Assembly (NCBI GenBank): GCA_963696405.1
Contig: CAVOJY010000006.1
Coordinates: 744,001 to 808,000 of the forward strand
Origin: CAVOJY01 sp963696405
Lineage (GTDB): Bacteria > Chloroflexota > Limnocylindria > Limnocylindrales > CSP1-4
DNA: 64,000 nucleotides
Direction: 5' to 3'
Part shown: piece by piece, positions 55,804 to 64,000 of the stretch
Numbering within the stretch: position 1 is the stretch's first letter
How the letters are laid out: each line of letters begins with the position of its first letter
Program-made: the position numbers and the translations under genes
Notes under the pieces: model-generated
What the model was told of the DNA's origin: nothing
The model's input: only the letters and a program-made list of their open reading frames with translations
Database searches by the model: none

Positions 55804-56699
55804 TGGGAAAGCCGCACCTTCCGCGCCTCAGGGTTGTCCGCACCGCTGACGTTCCGCTCCGAGAGGTCTCGGGGATCTGCCTGCGTCGCGGCGCCGGTGG
55901 CGTGATGGCGCTCCTCGCGATCGGCGACCGGGCCGCGGTTGGGGCCTGGGTCGAGATCCCCCGCGACCGCGACGAGGAGCTCAACTGGCAGACCGTCCCT
56001 CTCGGGGGCCTCGAAGGCACCCGGATCCCCGAGGACGACCCGCAGATCGAGGCCGTCTGCGCTGATGGCGCCGGGCGGGTGCTGCTGCTCCAGGAGTCAC
56101 CCGCCCGGGCAGAGCTGGTCGATCCTGCCGCCCGCCGGGTGGTGGCTTCGATCCTGCTGGAGGTCCCACCGGGCCATCCGCTGGCGCGGGCCTGGGCCGA
56201 CCCGGCAGGCTCGCGCGGGGAGGGAGCCGTCTTCCTGGCGAACGGTCACGTGATCGTGGCCAAGGAAAAGGACCCGCCGGCGCTCATCGAGTTCGGCCCG
56301 GCTGGGGATCGCGCCGGTGGCTTCAAGGTGGGCGCCGCGCTTGCCGGAGGAGCGGCTTGGCCGGTGGCGCCCGGGGACCACGTGTTCGTCCCACTCGCTA
56401 CCTGGCGGCCGGACAAGGCGCTCGGGGATGCCTGCGCGGACCTGAGCGACCTGGAGGTCGGACCCGACCACCACCTCTACGTCCTCAGCGACAAGTCCGC
56501 TGTCGTGGCCCGGGTCGCGGACCTGGATCCTGCTGATGGTTCGGCGCGGCCAGACGCGGCCTGGTCGCTCGGCCGCCTCGACGGCAAGCCGGAAGGCCTC
56601 GCCTTCACGGCAGCGGGCGCGGCCATCGTCGCTCTTGACACCCGCAAGGCGAGGCACAACATCGTGCTTCTCGAGCCACCCATCGCGGCACCCGGCTGA
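55803..56699 (+). CDS. Predicted beta-propeller protein of unknown function
   Basis: 298 residues, no signal peptide. Repeated strand patterns such as EAVCADGAGRVLLLQESPAR, LEVGPDHHLYVLSDKSAVVA and PEGLAFTAAGAAIVALDT resemble SdiA-regulated/phytase-like propellers that scan as SMP-30-type folds. ATG 55803 overlaps the upstream stop. No catalytic residues are assignable. Confidence 0.7.
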   Translation: MGKPHLPRLRVVRTADVPLREVSGICLRRGAGGVMALLAIGDRAAVGAWVEIPRDRDEELNWQTVPLGGLEGTRIPEDDPQIEAVCADGAGRVLLLQESPARAELVDPAARRVVASILLEVPPGHPLARAWADPAGSRGEGAVFLANGHVIVAKEKDPPALIEFGPAGDRAGGFKVGAALAGGAAWPVAPGDHVFVPLATWRPDKALGDACADLSDLEVGPDHHLYVLSDKSAVVARVADLDPADGSARPDAAWSLGRLDGKPEGLAFTAAGAAIVALDTRKARHNIVLLEPPIAAPG

Positions 56700-56760
56700 G
56701 GTCCCCGCCGGGCCCCTGATCGCCGGGAGCATCCGGCTGCCTCACCCGCGATTCCAGGAG

Positions 56761-56836
56761 TGGCGCGCCCGGCGGGACTCGAACCCACGGCCTTCTGCTC
56801 CGGAGGCAGACGCTCTATCCGCTGAGCTACGGGCGC
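56761..56836 (-). tRNA. tRNA-Arg (anticodon CCG)
   Basis: Cloverleaf on the minus strand: seven-base acceptor stem GCGCCCG/CGGGCGC, D arm TAGCTCAGCGGATAGAGC, anticodon stem TCTGC/GCAGA with loop CTCCGGA (anticodon CCG), T arm GGTTCGAGTCC, and an encoded 3' CCA (56763-56761). Decodes CGG, common in a GC-rich genome. Confidence 0.97.
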
Positions 56837-57329
56837 GCGGCGGTCAGTCTAGCAGGGTGCCGTAACCGTCCTGGCAGAGATGTTGGCCTGCCGGGACAAC
56901 CGGTGTCCCAGTACGACCGGCCTGGGAGGATCAAGAGCGTCGACGAAGCCCCGGCCTGCCCGACCGACGCGCTCGCGCTCGAGGCTCTTGTGCCCGGGGC
57001 GCCCACGACCGACCCGAATCGCTGCCATCGCTATTGCCCAGTCTTCGGGGTCGCGAACGAACGCGACCCTTGTTTCCGGTCGCGCGTTGGCCCACCGGTG
57101 GGCGACTCGCGTGGTGCTGCCACCGTGCCGAGCACGCCCTCGGCCCATGCGCGCCCGCCGCAGCCGTCCGAGACGACAGCGAACCCGCCAGCGGAGACCG
57201 AAGTCCATGGAATAGCGACGCAGGCAGTGCCGGTTGCCGCTTGGGGTCGCACACGTCGCCCGATGCGGCCGCCGGGGGTCTGTCGGGGGTTACGCAATCG
57301 GGAATCCCCAGTCAATCCCCGGGTATGCG

Positions 57330-57353
57330 AAAGGCCCCTCAAGAGGGGCCTTT
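57330..57353. terminator. Strong bidirectional hairpin (terminator candidate)
   Basis: A perfect 11-base inverted repeat, AAAGGCCCCTC and GAGGGGCCTTT, with a two- to four-base loop; A and T tracts flank the GC stem in both directions. It lies in a long gene-free region between tRNA-Arg and the cyclophilin genes and would terminate a minus-strand transcript starting near 57492 or readthrough from either side. Confidence 0.7.
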
Positions 57354-57492
57354 CACCACTGTCCCGGGAAGTACGCGGTCTCACGACCTCGACTTCTGCC
57401 GCGTCGCGCGGTATCTATAACGCCGGCTGCACCGGCTACCCTAACCCAACCTACCCATACCCCGCGACTGGGGCAGTAGCTGACGAGCAGCA
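57330..57492 (-). ncRNA. Candidate small RNA (about 160 nt), unclassified
   Basis: On the minus strand TTGAGC (57527-57522) and ATACAC (57504-57499), 17 bases apart, resemble a promoter; transcription from about 57492 would end at the 57330-57353 hairpin. The interval has short internal hairpins (GCCGGTGCAGCCGGC, CCGCGCGACGCGG) and no open frame of note. It does not match tmRNA, RNase P or SRP RNA motifs by eye; a 6S-like RNA is possible by size only. The rest of the gene-free stretch 56841-57634 shows nothing else except an AT-rich patch near 57545-57560. Confidence 0.35.
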
Positions 57493-57634
57493 GACAGAGT
57501 GTATCCCGGACTCCGGCCGCGGCTCAAGGCATTCTCGGGGTCTTTTGGTTAATAAATCGCAACCTTGCACGATCTCGGACCTGAATCTGTTCGCCAACGA
57601 CCCGCACGTGTACGGATGAAGGCGCCGGTCGGCT

Positions 57635-58099
57635 TCACTCCTCGCCGATCGTGACCTTTTCCATGCGGACCTCTTCGGTCGGGCGATCGTTTCGATCGGT
57701 GGCCACGGCGCCGATCCGGTCCACGACGTCGGTGCCCAGGGTCACGTGCCCGAAGATCGTGTAGTTCTTCGGCAGCTTCCCGCGGAGGTCGGCCGTGCAG
57801 ACGAACCACTGGCTCCCGTTGGTGTTCGGTCCCGAGTTCGCCATCGCCACCGCGTACTTCGCGTAGTCGAGATCCTTTCCCGGCAGCTCGTCATCGAACT
57901 TGTAGCCCGGCCCACCGCGCCCGGTCCCGGTGGGGTCGCCGCCCTGGATGACGAAGCCCGGGACGATCCGGTGGAAGATGACTCCGTCGTAGAAACCCTC
58001 GCGGGCGAGCTTCTCGAAGTTGGCGACGGTATTCGGGGCGGCGTCGCGATCGAATTCGATGGTGAACGCCCCGTGGTTCGTCTCGATCGTAGCTGACAT
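57635..58099 (-). CDS. Cyclophilin-type peptidyl-prolyl isomerase (cytosolic)
   Basis: 154 residues with the full cyclophilin signature: GVIFHRIVPGFVIQGGDPTG, AMANSGPNTNGSQWFVC (catalytic Arg in FHRI, Trp-substituted pocket) and FGHVTLGTDVVDRI. No signal peptide. It follows the lipoprotein cyclophilin gene by 44 bases on the same strand, so the pair is probably co-transcribed. Confidence 0.95.
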   Translation of the reverse strand: MSATIETNHGAFTIEFDRDAAPNTVANFEKLAREGFYDGVIFHRIVPGFVIQGGDPTGTGRGGPGYKFDDELPGKDLDYAKYAVAMANSGPNTNGSQWFVCTADLRGKLPKNYTIFGHVTLGTDVVDRIGAVATDRNDRPTEEVRMEKVTIGEE

Positions 58100-58143
58100 G
58101 CGGTCTCCTTGAGCTGGGCGGGCCGCGCCGGTGGCGCGACCGG

Positions 58144-58905
58144 TCAGGGCTTCTCGAGGGTGACGCGGACGATCCGGACGGGTTCGAGCGCCTGGTCGTC
58201 CTTGGGCCCGCCGCGGGGCCCGTTGACGATCGTCTCGGCGACGTCCATGCCGCTCACGACCCGGCCGAAGACCGTGTAGTCCTTCGCGAGCTGGCCGCGC
58301 AGGTCGCTCATGACGATGAAGAACTGCGAGCCGTTCGTGTTCGGACCGCCGTTCGCCATGGCTACCATGCCACGCTCGTAGTCGCCGGCGAACGGTTCGT
58401 CCGTGAACGCGTAGCCGGGACCGCCGGTGCCGTCGCCTCGCGGATCACCCCCCTGGATGACGAAGCCGGGGATGATCCGGTGGAACGGTGTGCCGTCGTA
58501 GTAACCGCCGGAGGCGAGGTTGGCGAAGTTCTGGGCGGCAACGGGCGCGCTGTCGGTGAACAGCTCGATGACGACGGTGCCCTTCTCGGTCTCGATGATG
58601 GCGCGTGTGCCGTCGCCCGCAGGCGCCGCTGCAGCCGATGCAAGCGGCGTGGCGGTGGGAGGCTTCGGGACGAACGGGGTTGCCGGCGCGGGAGTGACGG
58701 GCGCCGGGGTCGGCGTTGCCGCCGGGGTCGCAGCACTCGGAGCGGAGGCCCCCAGGGTGGCCGGGGCGCTCGAGGAACAGGCAGCGAGCACCGCGGCCAG
58801 GACGACGCCGGCGAGGGCCGCCGTGGCCGGCCTCTTGAACCAGGGTGTGCGCGAGGGCGGACGCGGTACGGGCGCTGCGCCCGCAGACGGGCTCGCGATG
58901 GACAC
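58144..58905 (-). CDS. Lipoprotein cyclophilin-type peptidyl-prolyl isomerase
   Basis: 253 residues: signal peptide with lipobox VLAAVLAACS, an Ala/Pro/Thr-rich linker of about 60 residues, and a cyclophilin domain (TPFHRIIPGFVIQGGDPRGD, MANGGPNTNGSQFFIVMSDL, FGRVVSGMDVAETI). It should act on secreted proteins at the outer face of the membrane. ATG 58905 has AGAGGAG upstream. Confidence 0.94.
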   Translation of the reverse strand: MSIASPSAGAAPVPRPPSRTPWFKRPATAALAGVVLAAVLAACSSSAPATLGASAPSAATPAATPTPAPVTPAPATPFVPKPPTATPLASAAAAPAGDGTRAIIETEKGTVVIELFTDSAPVAAQNFANLASGGYYDGTPFHRIIPGFVIQGGDPRGDGTGGPGYAFTDEPFAGDYERGMVAMANGGPNTNGSQFFIVMSDLRGQLAKDYTVFGRVVSGMDVAETIVNGPRGGPKDDQALEPVRIVRVTLEKP

Positions 58906-59012
58906 GAACGGACTCCTCTGATGCGATCGGGCAGGGGGCTGAATCAGGGTACCCGGAAACCGCCGATCTCGCGCTCCGCGACCTACGTCGCGCGGCTGCG
59001 CCCCGGGACTCC

Positions 59013-60678
59013 TCAGGAGGCGGGCGGCCGGGTGGGTCCGCCGCCCTCACCCGCCAGCAGTCGCCTGTGGAAGCTGATCGGCAGGCTCCCGGAGTAGAGC
59101 AGGTTGTCGTGGAACTGCTTCAGCGAGAAGGCGGTCCCCAGCCGCCGCTTCTCGTCCTCGCGCAGGCGTAAGAGCAGGACTTTGCCGAGCAGGTAGCTCA
59201 GCTGGTAGGTCGGCGTGTACGTGTAGCGGAGGATCTCGGCCCGCGCCGACGGCCGCTCGAAGGAGGTGTGTCTCGGCCAGGAACGTCGGTCGCCTCGTCC
59301 ACCGTCAGCTTCTCCCCGATGCATCCGAACGTCGAGGATGATGCGACAGGACCGCCAGATGGCGTCGGTGTAGAGCGCCACGAGTCGACTCCGGCGCGGT
59401 ATCGAATCCCTCCTCGCGCATCATCTGCTCGCAGTACATCGCCCAGCCCTCGACGAACTCGGGCGGGTCGGTGAGGATCCGCACCAGGCTCGGATGGCGC
59501 ACCGCGGCCGACATCTGGAGATGGTGCCCGGGGTAGGCCTCGTGGATGCCCGTGTTCGAGATGCTGGCGTAGTAGTGCTCGCGCATCGCCCGCGGATCGC
59601 CGTCCACCGATGGGGTGACGATGTAGATCCCCGACGGGTTCGGGTCGAACTTCGGCGGGTCGAAGTACGCGGCGAAGGGGATGACGTGCCGCAGGTATTC
59701 CGGGGTGGGGATGACGTCGAGCCGCTCACCGGGCGGCACCGTGGCGAGGTCACGGTCGATCACGTACTGGCGCGCGTCGAACATGACGCGCCGGTACGCC
59801 TCCAGCGCCTCCTCGAAGGTCGCCGGGTGGTTCGACTTCACGCGGTCCACCACCTCGGCCTCAGAGGCGCGCGAGTCCACGCGCCGCGCCGCATCGCGGC
59901 GGGCCTGCTCGTTCTTCTCGAGCTGGTCCCAGCCGACGGCGAGGATCTCGTCGGTAGTGAGGTCGTCGAAGGCGCGGAGCGAAACGAGCTCGTCGAGGAG
60001 ATCGCCCCCCAGGGCCCAGTCGTCGGTCGCTCGCTCATCTTGCCCGCGCAGCCAACCTGCGTACTCTTCGACGGCCGCCGACGCGCGGGTCGCAGCTTCC
60101 TCCAGCCGGCGGAGGTCGGGGCTGCCCTCGGCCCACGTCGCACGCCCCGACGCCACGACCTGCGCGAACAGTGAAGGCATGTCCTCGGCCGATTCCAGCT
60201 CGAGGTTGTTCCACGTGCGGACGGGTCGCGGCCCGAGGCGGGTCCGATGCTCGGCCAGGAGATGAGGGACGCCTTCCAGGCGCGACGTGATCGACGCCAG
60301 GCGCTCCCCCAACGGCGCGAAGTCGCGGGCGAGGATGGCGAAGACGCCATCGCCCACCTCGTCCATGGCGGTCGAGCGCCGCTCCCAGACGCGGTGCGTC
60401 TCCGTGTCCCAGATCGACCGCTTCGCGCCGTAGATCGCGAGGTCGCGCTCGAATCGGGCCGCCTCGGACAGAGCGGCCGGGTCGAGCGCCTCGAGCTGGG
60501 CCAGGAACCGCTTCTCGTCGGCGAGGTGGTCCTCGACGGCCTCCCGGGTGCCGTCCCCGAACCGGCCGTCCTCGGTGTGGATGCCGAGGAACGTCGCGTA
60601 GACGGGGAACGCCTGGACGATGTCGTCGAAGCGGTCCTGGACGAGGCTCCAGAATTGGGCGTCAAGCTGGTCGGTCAT
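59013..60678 (-). CDS. DUF885-family protein, several frameshifts at 59270-59395
   Basis: From ATG 60678 (MTDQLDAQFWSLVQDRFDDI) the frame follows DUF885 (a metallopeptidase-like family): GIHEAYPGHHLQMSAAVRHP contains the HExxxxH-type metal motif and MYCEQMMREEGF follows. The frame then breaks. RLVALYTDAIWRSCRIILDV lies in a second frame, EKLTVDEATD in a third, and HTSFERPSARAEILRYTYTP onward in the second again, so about four single-base indels in 125 bases are needed to restore the usual sequence. Repaired length is about 555 residues. Clustered, mostly non-homopolymer lesions could mean real decay or a poor-quality stretch. Confidence 0.8.
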
Positions 60679-60742
60679 GCTTTCCCTTTCGTGCCCTCTT
60701 TCTGGCGAGGGGTCCCGACGTGCTGCGCGCCGCCGACCTGGC

Positions 60743-61867
60743 CTACCGTGACGCCGGCGCGGCGCCGCACGCGGCGAGGGCATCCCGGCAGGCCACGATC
60801 ACTCGATCGATGTGGGCCTGCTCGATCCCGTAGTGGGTGACCGCCCGGACCTGGTCGTGGGGGTACTCGACGAACAGGACGCCGCGTTCGCGGAGGGAAC
60901 CCAGGAAGCGGGCGCGCAGCTCGCGGGGGGTGAGCTTCGCGGCCGGGCCTGCAGGGTCGGCGGCGGCCACGCGGAAGAGCACGAAGTTCGTGCGCGCACG
61001 CGAGGGGTCGAGCCCGACGACACCGGGCATGACTGCGAGGCCGTCTGCAAGGCGGCGGGCGTTCGCGTGGTCGTCGGCGAGACGGTCGATCATGCCCGCA
61101 GGGCCGTCGCGAAGCGCCACGAGGCCCGCCGCGGCGAGCACGCCGACCTGGCGCATGCCGCCGCCGAGCAGCTTGCGGGCGCGCCGGGCGCGGCGGACGA
61201 ATTCGCGGCTCCCCACCACCACCGACCCGACCGGGCAGGCGAGGCCCTTGGAGAGGCAGAAGGTCAGCGAGTCGGCCGGCTCGGCAAGCGCCGCGGCCGT
61301 GGTGCCGAGGGCGACCACGGCGTTGAAGAAGCGGGCGCCGTCGATGTGGAGCGGCACGCCGTGCGCGTGGGCGATCCCGGCGATCTCGGCCGTGTACCCA
61401 GCGGTGAGCGGCTGGCCCATGCTGTGGGCGTGCGCGTTCTCGAGGATCACGAGCGAGCTGAGGGGCTCGTGGACGTCATCCGGGTCGCGGAACGCCGCCG
61501 CGACCGCGGCAGGGTCCATGGTCCCGTCAGACCGGACGGGGATGCCCTGGATGGACGCCCCCACCACCACGGCATGGCCGGCACCCTCATCCCAGATGGG
61601 ATGCGATTCGGCCGCGGCGATGATCTCGCCGCCCCTCGGGACCTGGGCCACCTGGCTGACGAGGTTGCCCATGGTCCCCGACGCCACGAAGAGGCCAGCC
61701 TCCTTGCCGAGCAGGTCGGCTGCGCGCTCCTCAAGGGCGATCACGGTGGGATCGTCGCCGAACACGTCGTCCCCCAGCTCGGCCTCGTACATCACGCGGC
61801 GCATCTCCGGAGTGGGGTGCGTGACGGTGTCCGAGCGCAGGTCGATCAAGCTTGCGGGGGAGGGCAT
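60743..61867 (-). CDS. ltaE: Low-specificity L-threonine aldolase-type PLP enzyme
   Basis: About 374 residues from ATG 61867 (MPSPASLIDLRSDTVTHPT); ATG 61891 is an alternative. Family marks: DLRSDTVTHPTPEMR, GDDVFGDDPTV, FVASGTMGNLVSQ, LHIDGARFFNAVVALG (PLP-anchoring Asp) and the Schiff-base Lys in FCLSKGLACPVG. Cleaves threonine/allo-threonine to glycine and acetaldehyde. Divergent from the RraA-like gene. Confidence 0.93.
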   Translation of the reverse strand: MPSPASLIDLRSDTVTHPTPEMRRVMYEAELGDDVFGDDPTVIALEERAADLLGKEAGLFVASGTMGNLVSQVAQVPRGGEIIAAAESHPIWDEGAGHAVVVGASIQGIPVRSDGTMDPAAVAAAFRDPDDVHEPLSSLVILENAHAHSMGQPLTAGYTAEIAGIAHAHGVPLHIDGARFFNAVVALGTTAAALAEPADSLTFCLSKGLACPVGSVVVGSREFVRRARRARKLLGGGMRQVGVLAAAGLVALRDGPAGMIDRLADDHANARRLADGLAVMPGVVGLDPSRARTNFVLFRVAAADPAGPAAKLTPRELRARFLGSLRERGVLFVEYPHDQVRAVTHYGIEQAHIDRVIVACRDALAACGAAPASR

Positions 61868-61925
61868 CGCGGGGAGTATAGGAGCGGCCACTTCACTGCG
61901 CCTTACGCGCTACGCTCAACCTGCA

Positions 61926-61973
61926 ATTGAACCGACAACCCGCGATTGAACCGACAACCCGCGATTGAACCGA
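61926..61973. repeat. 19-base tandem repeat upstream of the RraA-like gene
   Basis: The unit ATTGAACCGACAACCCGCG recurs at 61926, 61945 and 61964 (third copy partial). It lies between ltaE and the RraA-like gene, immediately before the AAGGAG ribosome site. Regular spacing near two helical turns would suit a regulator-binding array, or it may be simple slippage. Confidence 0.85.
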
Positions 61974-61992
61974 GACCGGAAGGAGCGCCCTC

Positions 61993-62724
61993 GTGACGAT
62001 CAGCCCCGAAACCCTGCGCCGGCTAGCCTCGATCGATACACCCACGATCTGCAACGTCATCGAGCTCTTTGCCGTGCGCCCGCAGAACCAGGGCTACATG
62101 GACCAGCGCATCCGCGCTGCGTTTCCCGAGCTGCCCCCGATGGTCGGGTTCGCCGCGACCGCCTCGTTCCGGAGTGCTGCACCGCCCGATTCCAGCGCCG
62201 GCTACGCGACGTTTGACCGCCAGATCGAACACCTCGCGGGGCTGCCGCGGCCGACCGTCGTCGTGGTACAGGACCTCGACGATCCGCCCGTGGCAGCCGC
62301 CTTCGGGGAGGTCCTCTGCTCGTCATACAAGGCGTTCGGCTCGGCCGGCCTCGTGACGTCGGGCAGCGGACGCGACCTCGCCCAGGTCCGGGCGATGGAG
62401 TTCCCCGTCTTCATCGGCTCGACGATCGGCGCCCACGGCTACCCGAACGTGATGTATCTCGGACAGCCAGTGCGGGTCGGCGGCCAGATGGTCCACGAGG
62501 GCGACCTGCTCCACGGCGACGCCGATGGCGTCACGGGCATCCCGCCCGAGATCGCGGCGGACATCCCCGACGCGGCGGCCGAGTACGCTGCTGCCGAGCA
62601 CTTCGTCATCGACTACGCGCGGCGAACCGCGGATCCCACCGTGACCGGGTACCGGGAGGCGTGGGCAGCGTTCCGCGCCGCCCTGGACGACCTCAAGCGG
62701 AGAGTTCGCGGGCGGGACGGCTGA
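61993..62724 (+). CDS. RraA-like / HMG-aldolase-family protein
   Basis: 243 residues from GTG 61993 (AAGGAG upstream). The family core appears as IDTPTICNVIELF, LCSSYKAFGSAGLVTSGSGR (the usual G-x-xG-x-V-T-x-G-x-x-RD segment), and VRVGGQMVHEGDLLHGDADG with VTGIP. Members are 4-hydroxy-4-methyl-2-oxoglutarate aldolases, demethylmenaquinone-methyltransferase-like proteins or RNase E inhibitors; activity is not predictable from sequence alone. Confidence 0.88.
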   Translation: MTISPETLRRLASIDTPTICNVIELFAVRPQNQGYMDQRIRAAFPELPPMVGFAATASFRSAAPPDSSAGYATFDRQIEHLAGLPRPTVVVVQDLDDPPVAAAFGEVLCSSYKAFGSAGLVTSGSGRDLAQVRAMEFPVFIGSTIGAHGYPNVMYLGQPVRVGGQMVHEGDLLHGDADGVTGIPPEIAADIPDAAAEYAAAEHFVIDYARRTADPTVTGYREAWAAFRAALDDLKRRVRGRDG

Positions 62725-62784
62725 GCGAGCGCGGGCCTTCCGATCACCGGGTGCGGTTTGCTGGTGCTAGACTCCCGGCGCGCA

Positions 62785-62862
62785 GCGGACCCGTGGTGTA
62801 GCGGCCCAACATGCCAGCCTGTCACGCTGGAGATCGCCGGTTCGAATCCGGTCGGGTCCGCC
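62785..62862 (+). tRNA. tRNA-Asp (anticodon GTC)
   Basis: Acceptor stem GCGGACC/GGTCCGC, D arm region TGGTGTAGCGGCCCAACA, anticodon stem CCAGC/GCTGG with loop CTGTCAC (anticodon GTC), T arm CCGGTTCGAATCCGG. No encoded CCA follows, unlike tRNA-Arg above. Confidence 0.97.
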
Positions 62863-62908
62863 AGATTGCGTTCTCGGTGAGCCTCTCGCCGAGCGAGGAT
62901 TTCCCACC

Positions 62909-64000
62909 GTGTTCGATCGTCTGAGCCGCGAGCCGTCCGGCCGGGAAGACGTCCGCCGAGCGGTCGAAACCGTGGCGGCCGCCGCTGTCGCGCTGGCCCT
63001 GGGTACGCTTGTCGTCTTCCTCATCGAGAGCCCGCCGATCGGAATCGCCGACGCGTCCCCCGTCTACCTCATCCCGGTGGTATTCATCGCGTCGCGGTAC
63101 GGGACGTGGCCCGGGCTGGTCACTGCGGTTGCGGCAGTCGCCGTCTACGACCTCCTCTTCACGGAACCGCGGTTCACCCTCGTCGTAGCCGACCCGCGAG
63201 AGTGGCTCGACCTCATCCTCTTCCTCTTCGTCGCCCTCGCGGTGGGACGACTCGTGGCAATCAATGCGGAACGCGCAGCCGTCGCCGATCGGCGTGCGGC
63301 AGAGTCGGAGGCGCTTTTCGCCGTTAGCCGCCAGCTCGCGTCGTCCGAGTTCGACGAGGCGGTGCAGGCGATCGCGGAGCGGCTGCAGCGTGACACGGGT
63401 TTTGACCGCGTGTGGGTCAGCATCGAGAAGGGCGGACGCGAGCGCGTCATCGGCGATACCTCGCGCGGCCGGCCGATCCCTGCATCGTCGCTCACGGATA
63501 CGCTGGTTCCGTCGGCAGCAGACGAGCCGACGCGGTGGCTGCGTGCGCACGAGCAGGTTCGGCGCGCCGCGGGCCGGCAGATCCACGCGCGCGTCCTGCG
63601 CGTGCCCATCGAGGCCGACGGGGACGTGCTCGGCTCCCTGTCGGCGGTGGCCGGCGACATCGGGCGGCTCTCCCCCGAGACGACGCGGCTGCTTGCGCTT
63701 GCTGCTGACCAGCTCGCTCTCGCGCTGCACCGGGAGCGTCTGCGACGGGCCGCCACAGACGCGGAGATCGCCCGGCGCAGCGACGAGCTGAAGAGCGCAC
63801 TCGTCGCATCCGTGTCGCACGACCTGCGCACACCGCTGGCGAGCATCCGTGCGGCCGCCGAGAACCTGCTTGATCCCGAGGTTGCCTGGAGTACGGACGA
63901 AGCGCGCGCCGCGGCGTCGTCGATCGAATCCGAGGCGGAGCGACTCGACCGGCTCGTCCGGGGCCTCCTCGACCTGAGCAGGATCGAGGCCGGCACGCTC
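62909..64000 (+). CDS. KdpD-like sensor histidine kinase (partial, runs off right edge)
   Basis: From GTG 62909 an open frame continues to the window end (364 codons). Residues about 20-115 form a DUF4118-type membrane region as in KdpD (four helices, including PVYLIPVVFIASRYGTWPGL). A GAF-like domain follows (about 145-285), then HisKA with the phospho-His in VASVSHDLRTPLASIRAAAE and a dimerisation helix ending GLLDLSRIEAG. The N-terminal KdpD and USP domains of classical KdpD are absent. It may sense potassium or membrane state; the ATPase domain and any response regulator lie beyond the window. Confidence 0.88.
   Translation, partial: MFDRLSREPSGREDVRRAVETVAAAAVALALGTLVVFLIESPPIGIADASPVYLIPVVFIASRYGTWPGLVTAVAAVAVYDLLFTEPRFTLVVADPREWLDLILFLFVALAVGRLVAINAERAAVADRRAAESEALFAVSRQLASSEFDEAVQAIAERLQRDTGFDRVWVSIEKGGRERVIGDTSRGRPIPASSLTDTLVPSAADEPTRWLRAHEQVRRAAGRQIHARVLRVPIEADGDVLGSLSAVAGDIGRLSPETTRLLALAADQLALALHRERLRRAATDAEIARRSDELKSALVASVSHDLRTPLASIRAAAENLLDPEVAWSTDEARAAASSIESEAERLDRLVRGLLDLSRIEAGTL

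Noticed and set aside
57330..57640. tmRNA, SRP RNA or RNase P RNA in the gene-free region
   Set aside because: None of the conserved core motifs of these RNAs could be found on either strand.

Overview
The window is GC-rich bacterial chromosome with many GTG starts, ATGA/GTGA gene overlaps, signal-peptide lipoproteins and no phage or plasmid hallmarks. Gene content (complex I operon, hspR-lon-dnaJ-clpB stress cluster, tandem KimA-type transporters with TrkA proteins, GGDEF/HD-GYP proteins) fits a Chloroflexota-like or deep actinobacterial-type lineage. That placement is inference from gene style; no 16S or marker tree is available.

Layout. 0-9.8 kb (minus): nuoABCDH, a NuoI-NuoE fusion, nuoF, a large flavoprotein standing where NuoG would be, nuoJ and the start of nuoK. 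9.9-17.9 kb: an unrecognised protein, a methyltransferase-folK-M20 peptidase operon, a divergent purH, a small membrane protein, a cupin and a CoA-type Nudix hydrolase. 18.7-25.9 kb (minus): hspR-lon-dnaJ-clpB behind a promoter with a HAIR-like operator. 26-32.8 kb (minus): a six-gene potassium module (two KimA-like transporters, UspA, two TrkA proteins, one membrane protein). 32.9-35.5 kb: phosphoesterase, rsmG, three DnaA-box-like sites and csoR with a palindromic operator. 35.5-41.5 kb (plus): zinc-ribbon and nuclease-like proteins, hpt, an RG-rich NYN protein, holB and acylphosphatase. 41.5-50.5 kb: M24 protein, cytidylate-kinase-like protein, propeller lipoprotein, vapBC, a duplicated mosaic around msrA, TfoX-like protein, secreted protein and alpha/beta hydrolase. 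50.9-54 kb: two paired GGDEF/HD-GYP proteins. 54-64 kb: isochorismatase-like hydrolase, a GNAT remnant, a HicB/DinB-like protein, tRNA-Arg(CCG), a candidate small RNA, two cyclophilins, a frameshifted DUF885 gene, threonine aldolase, an RraA-like protein, tRNA-Asp(GTC) and a KdpD-like histidine kinase cut by the right edge.

The most unusual unit is the rebuilt NADH-input module of complex I. No molybdopterin-type NuoG is present. Instead a 2Fe-2S / GltD-type FAD-NAD(P)H / NuoG-type 4Fe-4S protein carries what looks like the second half of NuoI at its C-terminus, while the first half of NuoI is fused to a NuoE lacking one cluster cysteine. Also notable are complementary degeneracy in the two c-di-GMP proteins, a PurH without its usual Lys-His pair, and DnaA boxes beside rsmG exactly where gene orientation switches from minus to plus.

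At least five otherwise conserved genes (nuoF, clpB, dnaJ, one kimA-like gene, a secreted-protein gene) are each broken by a one-base indel, mostly in a short homopolymer, and the DUF885 gene has several. Uncorrected sequencing or assembly error is the simplest explanation. Coordinates for those genes span the repaired reading frame.
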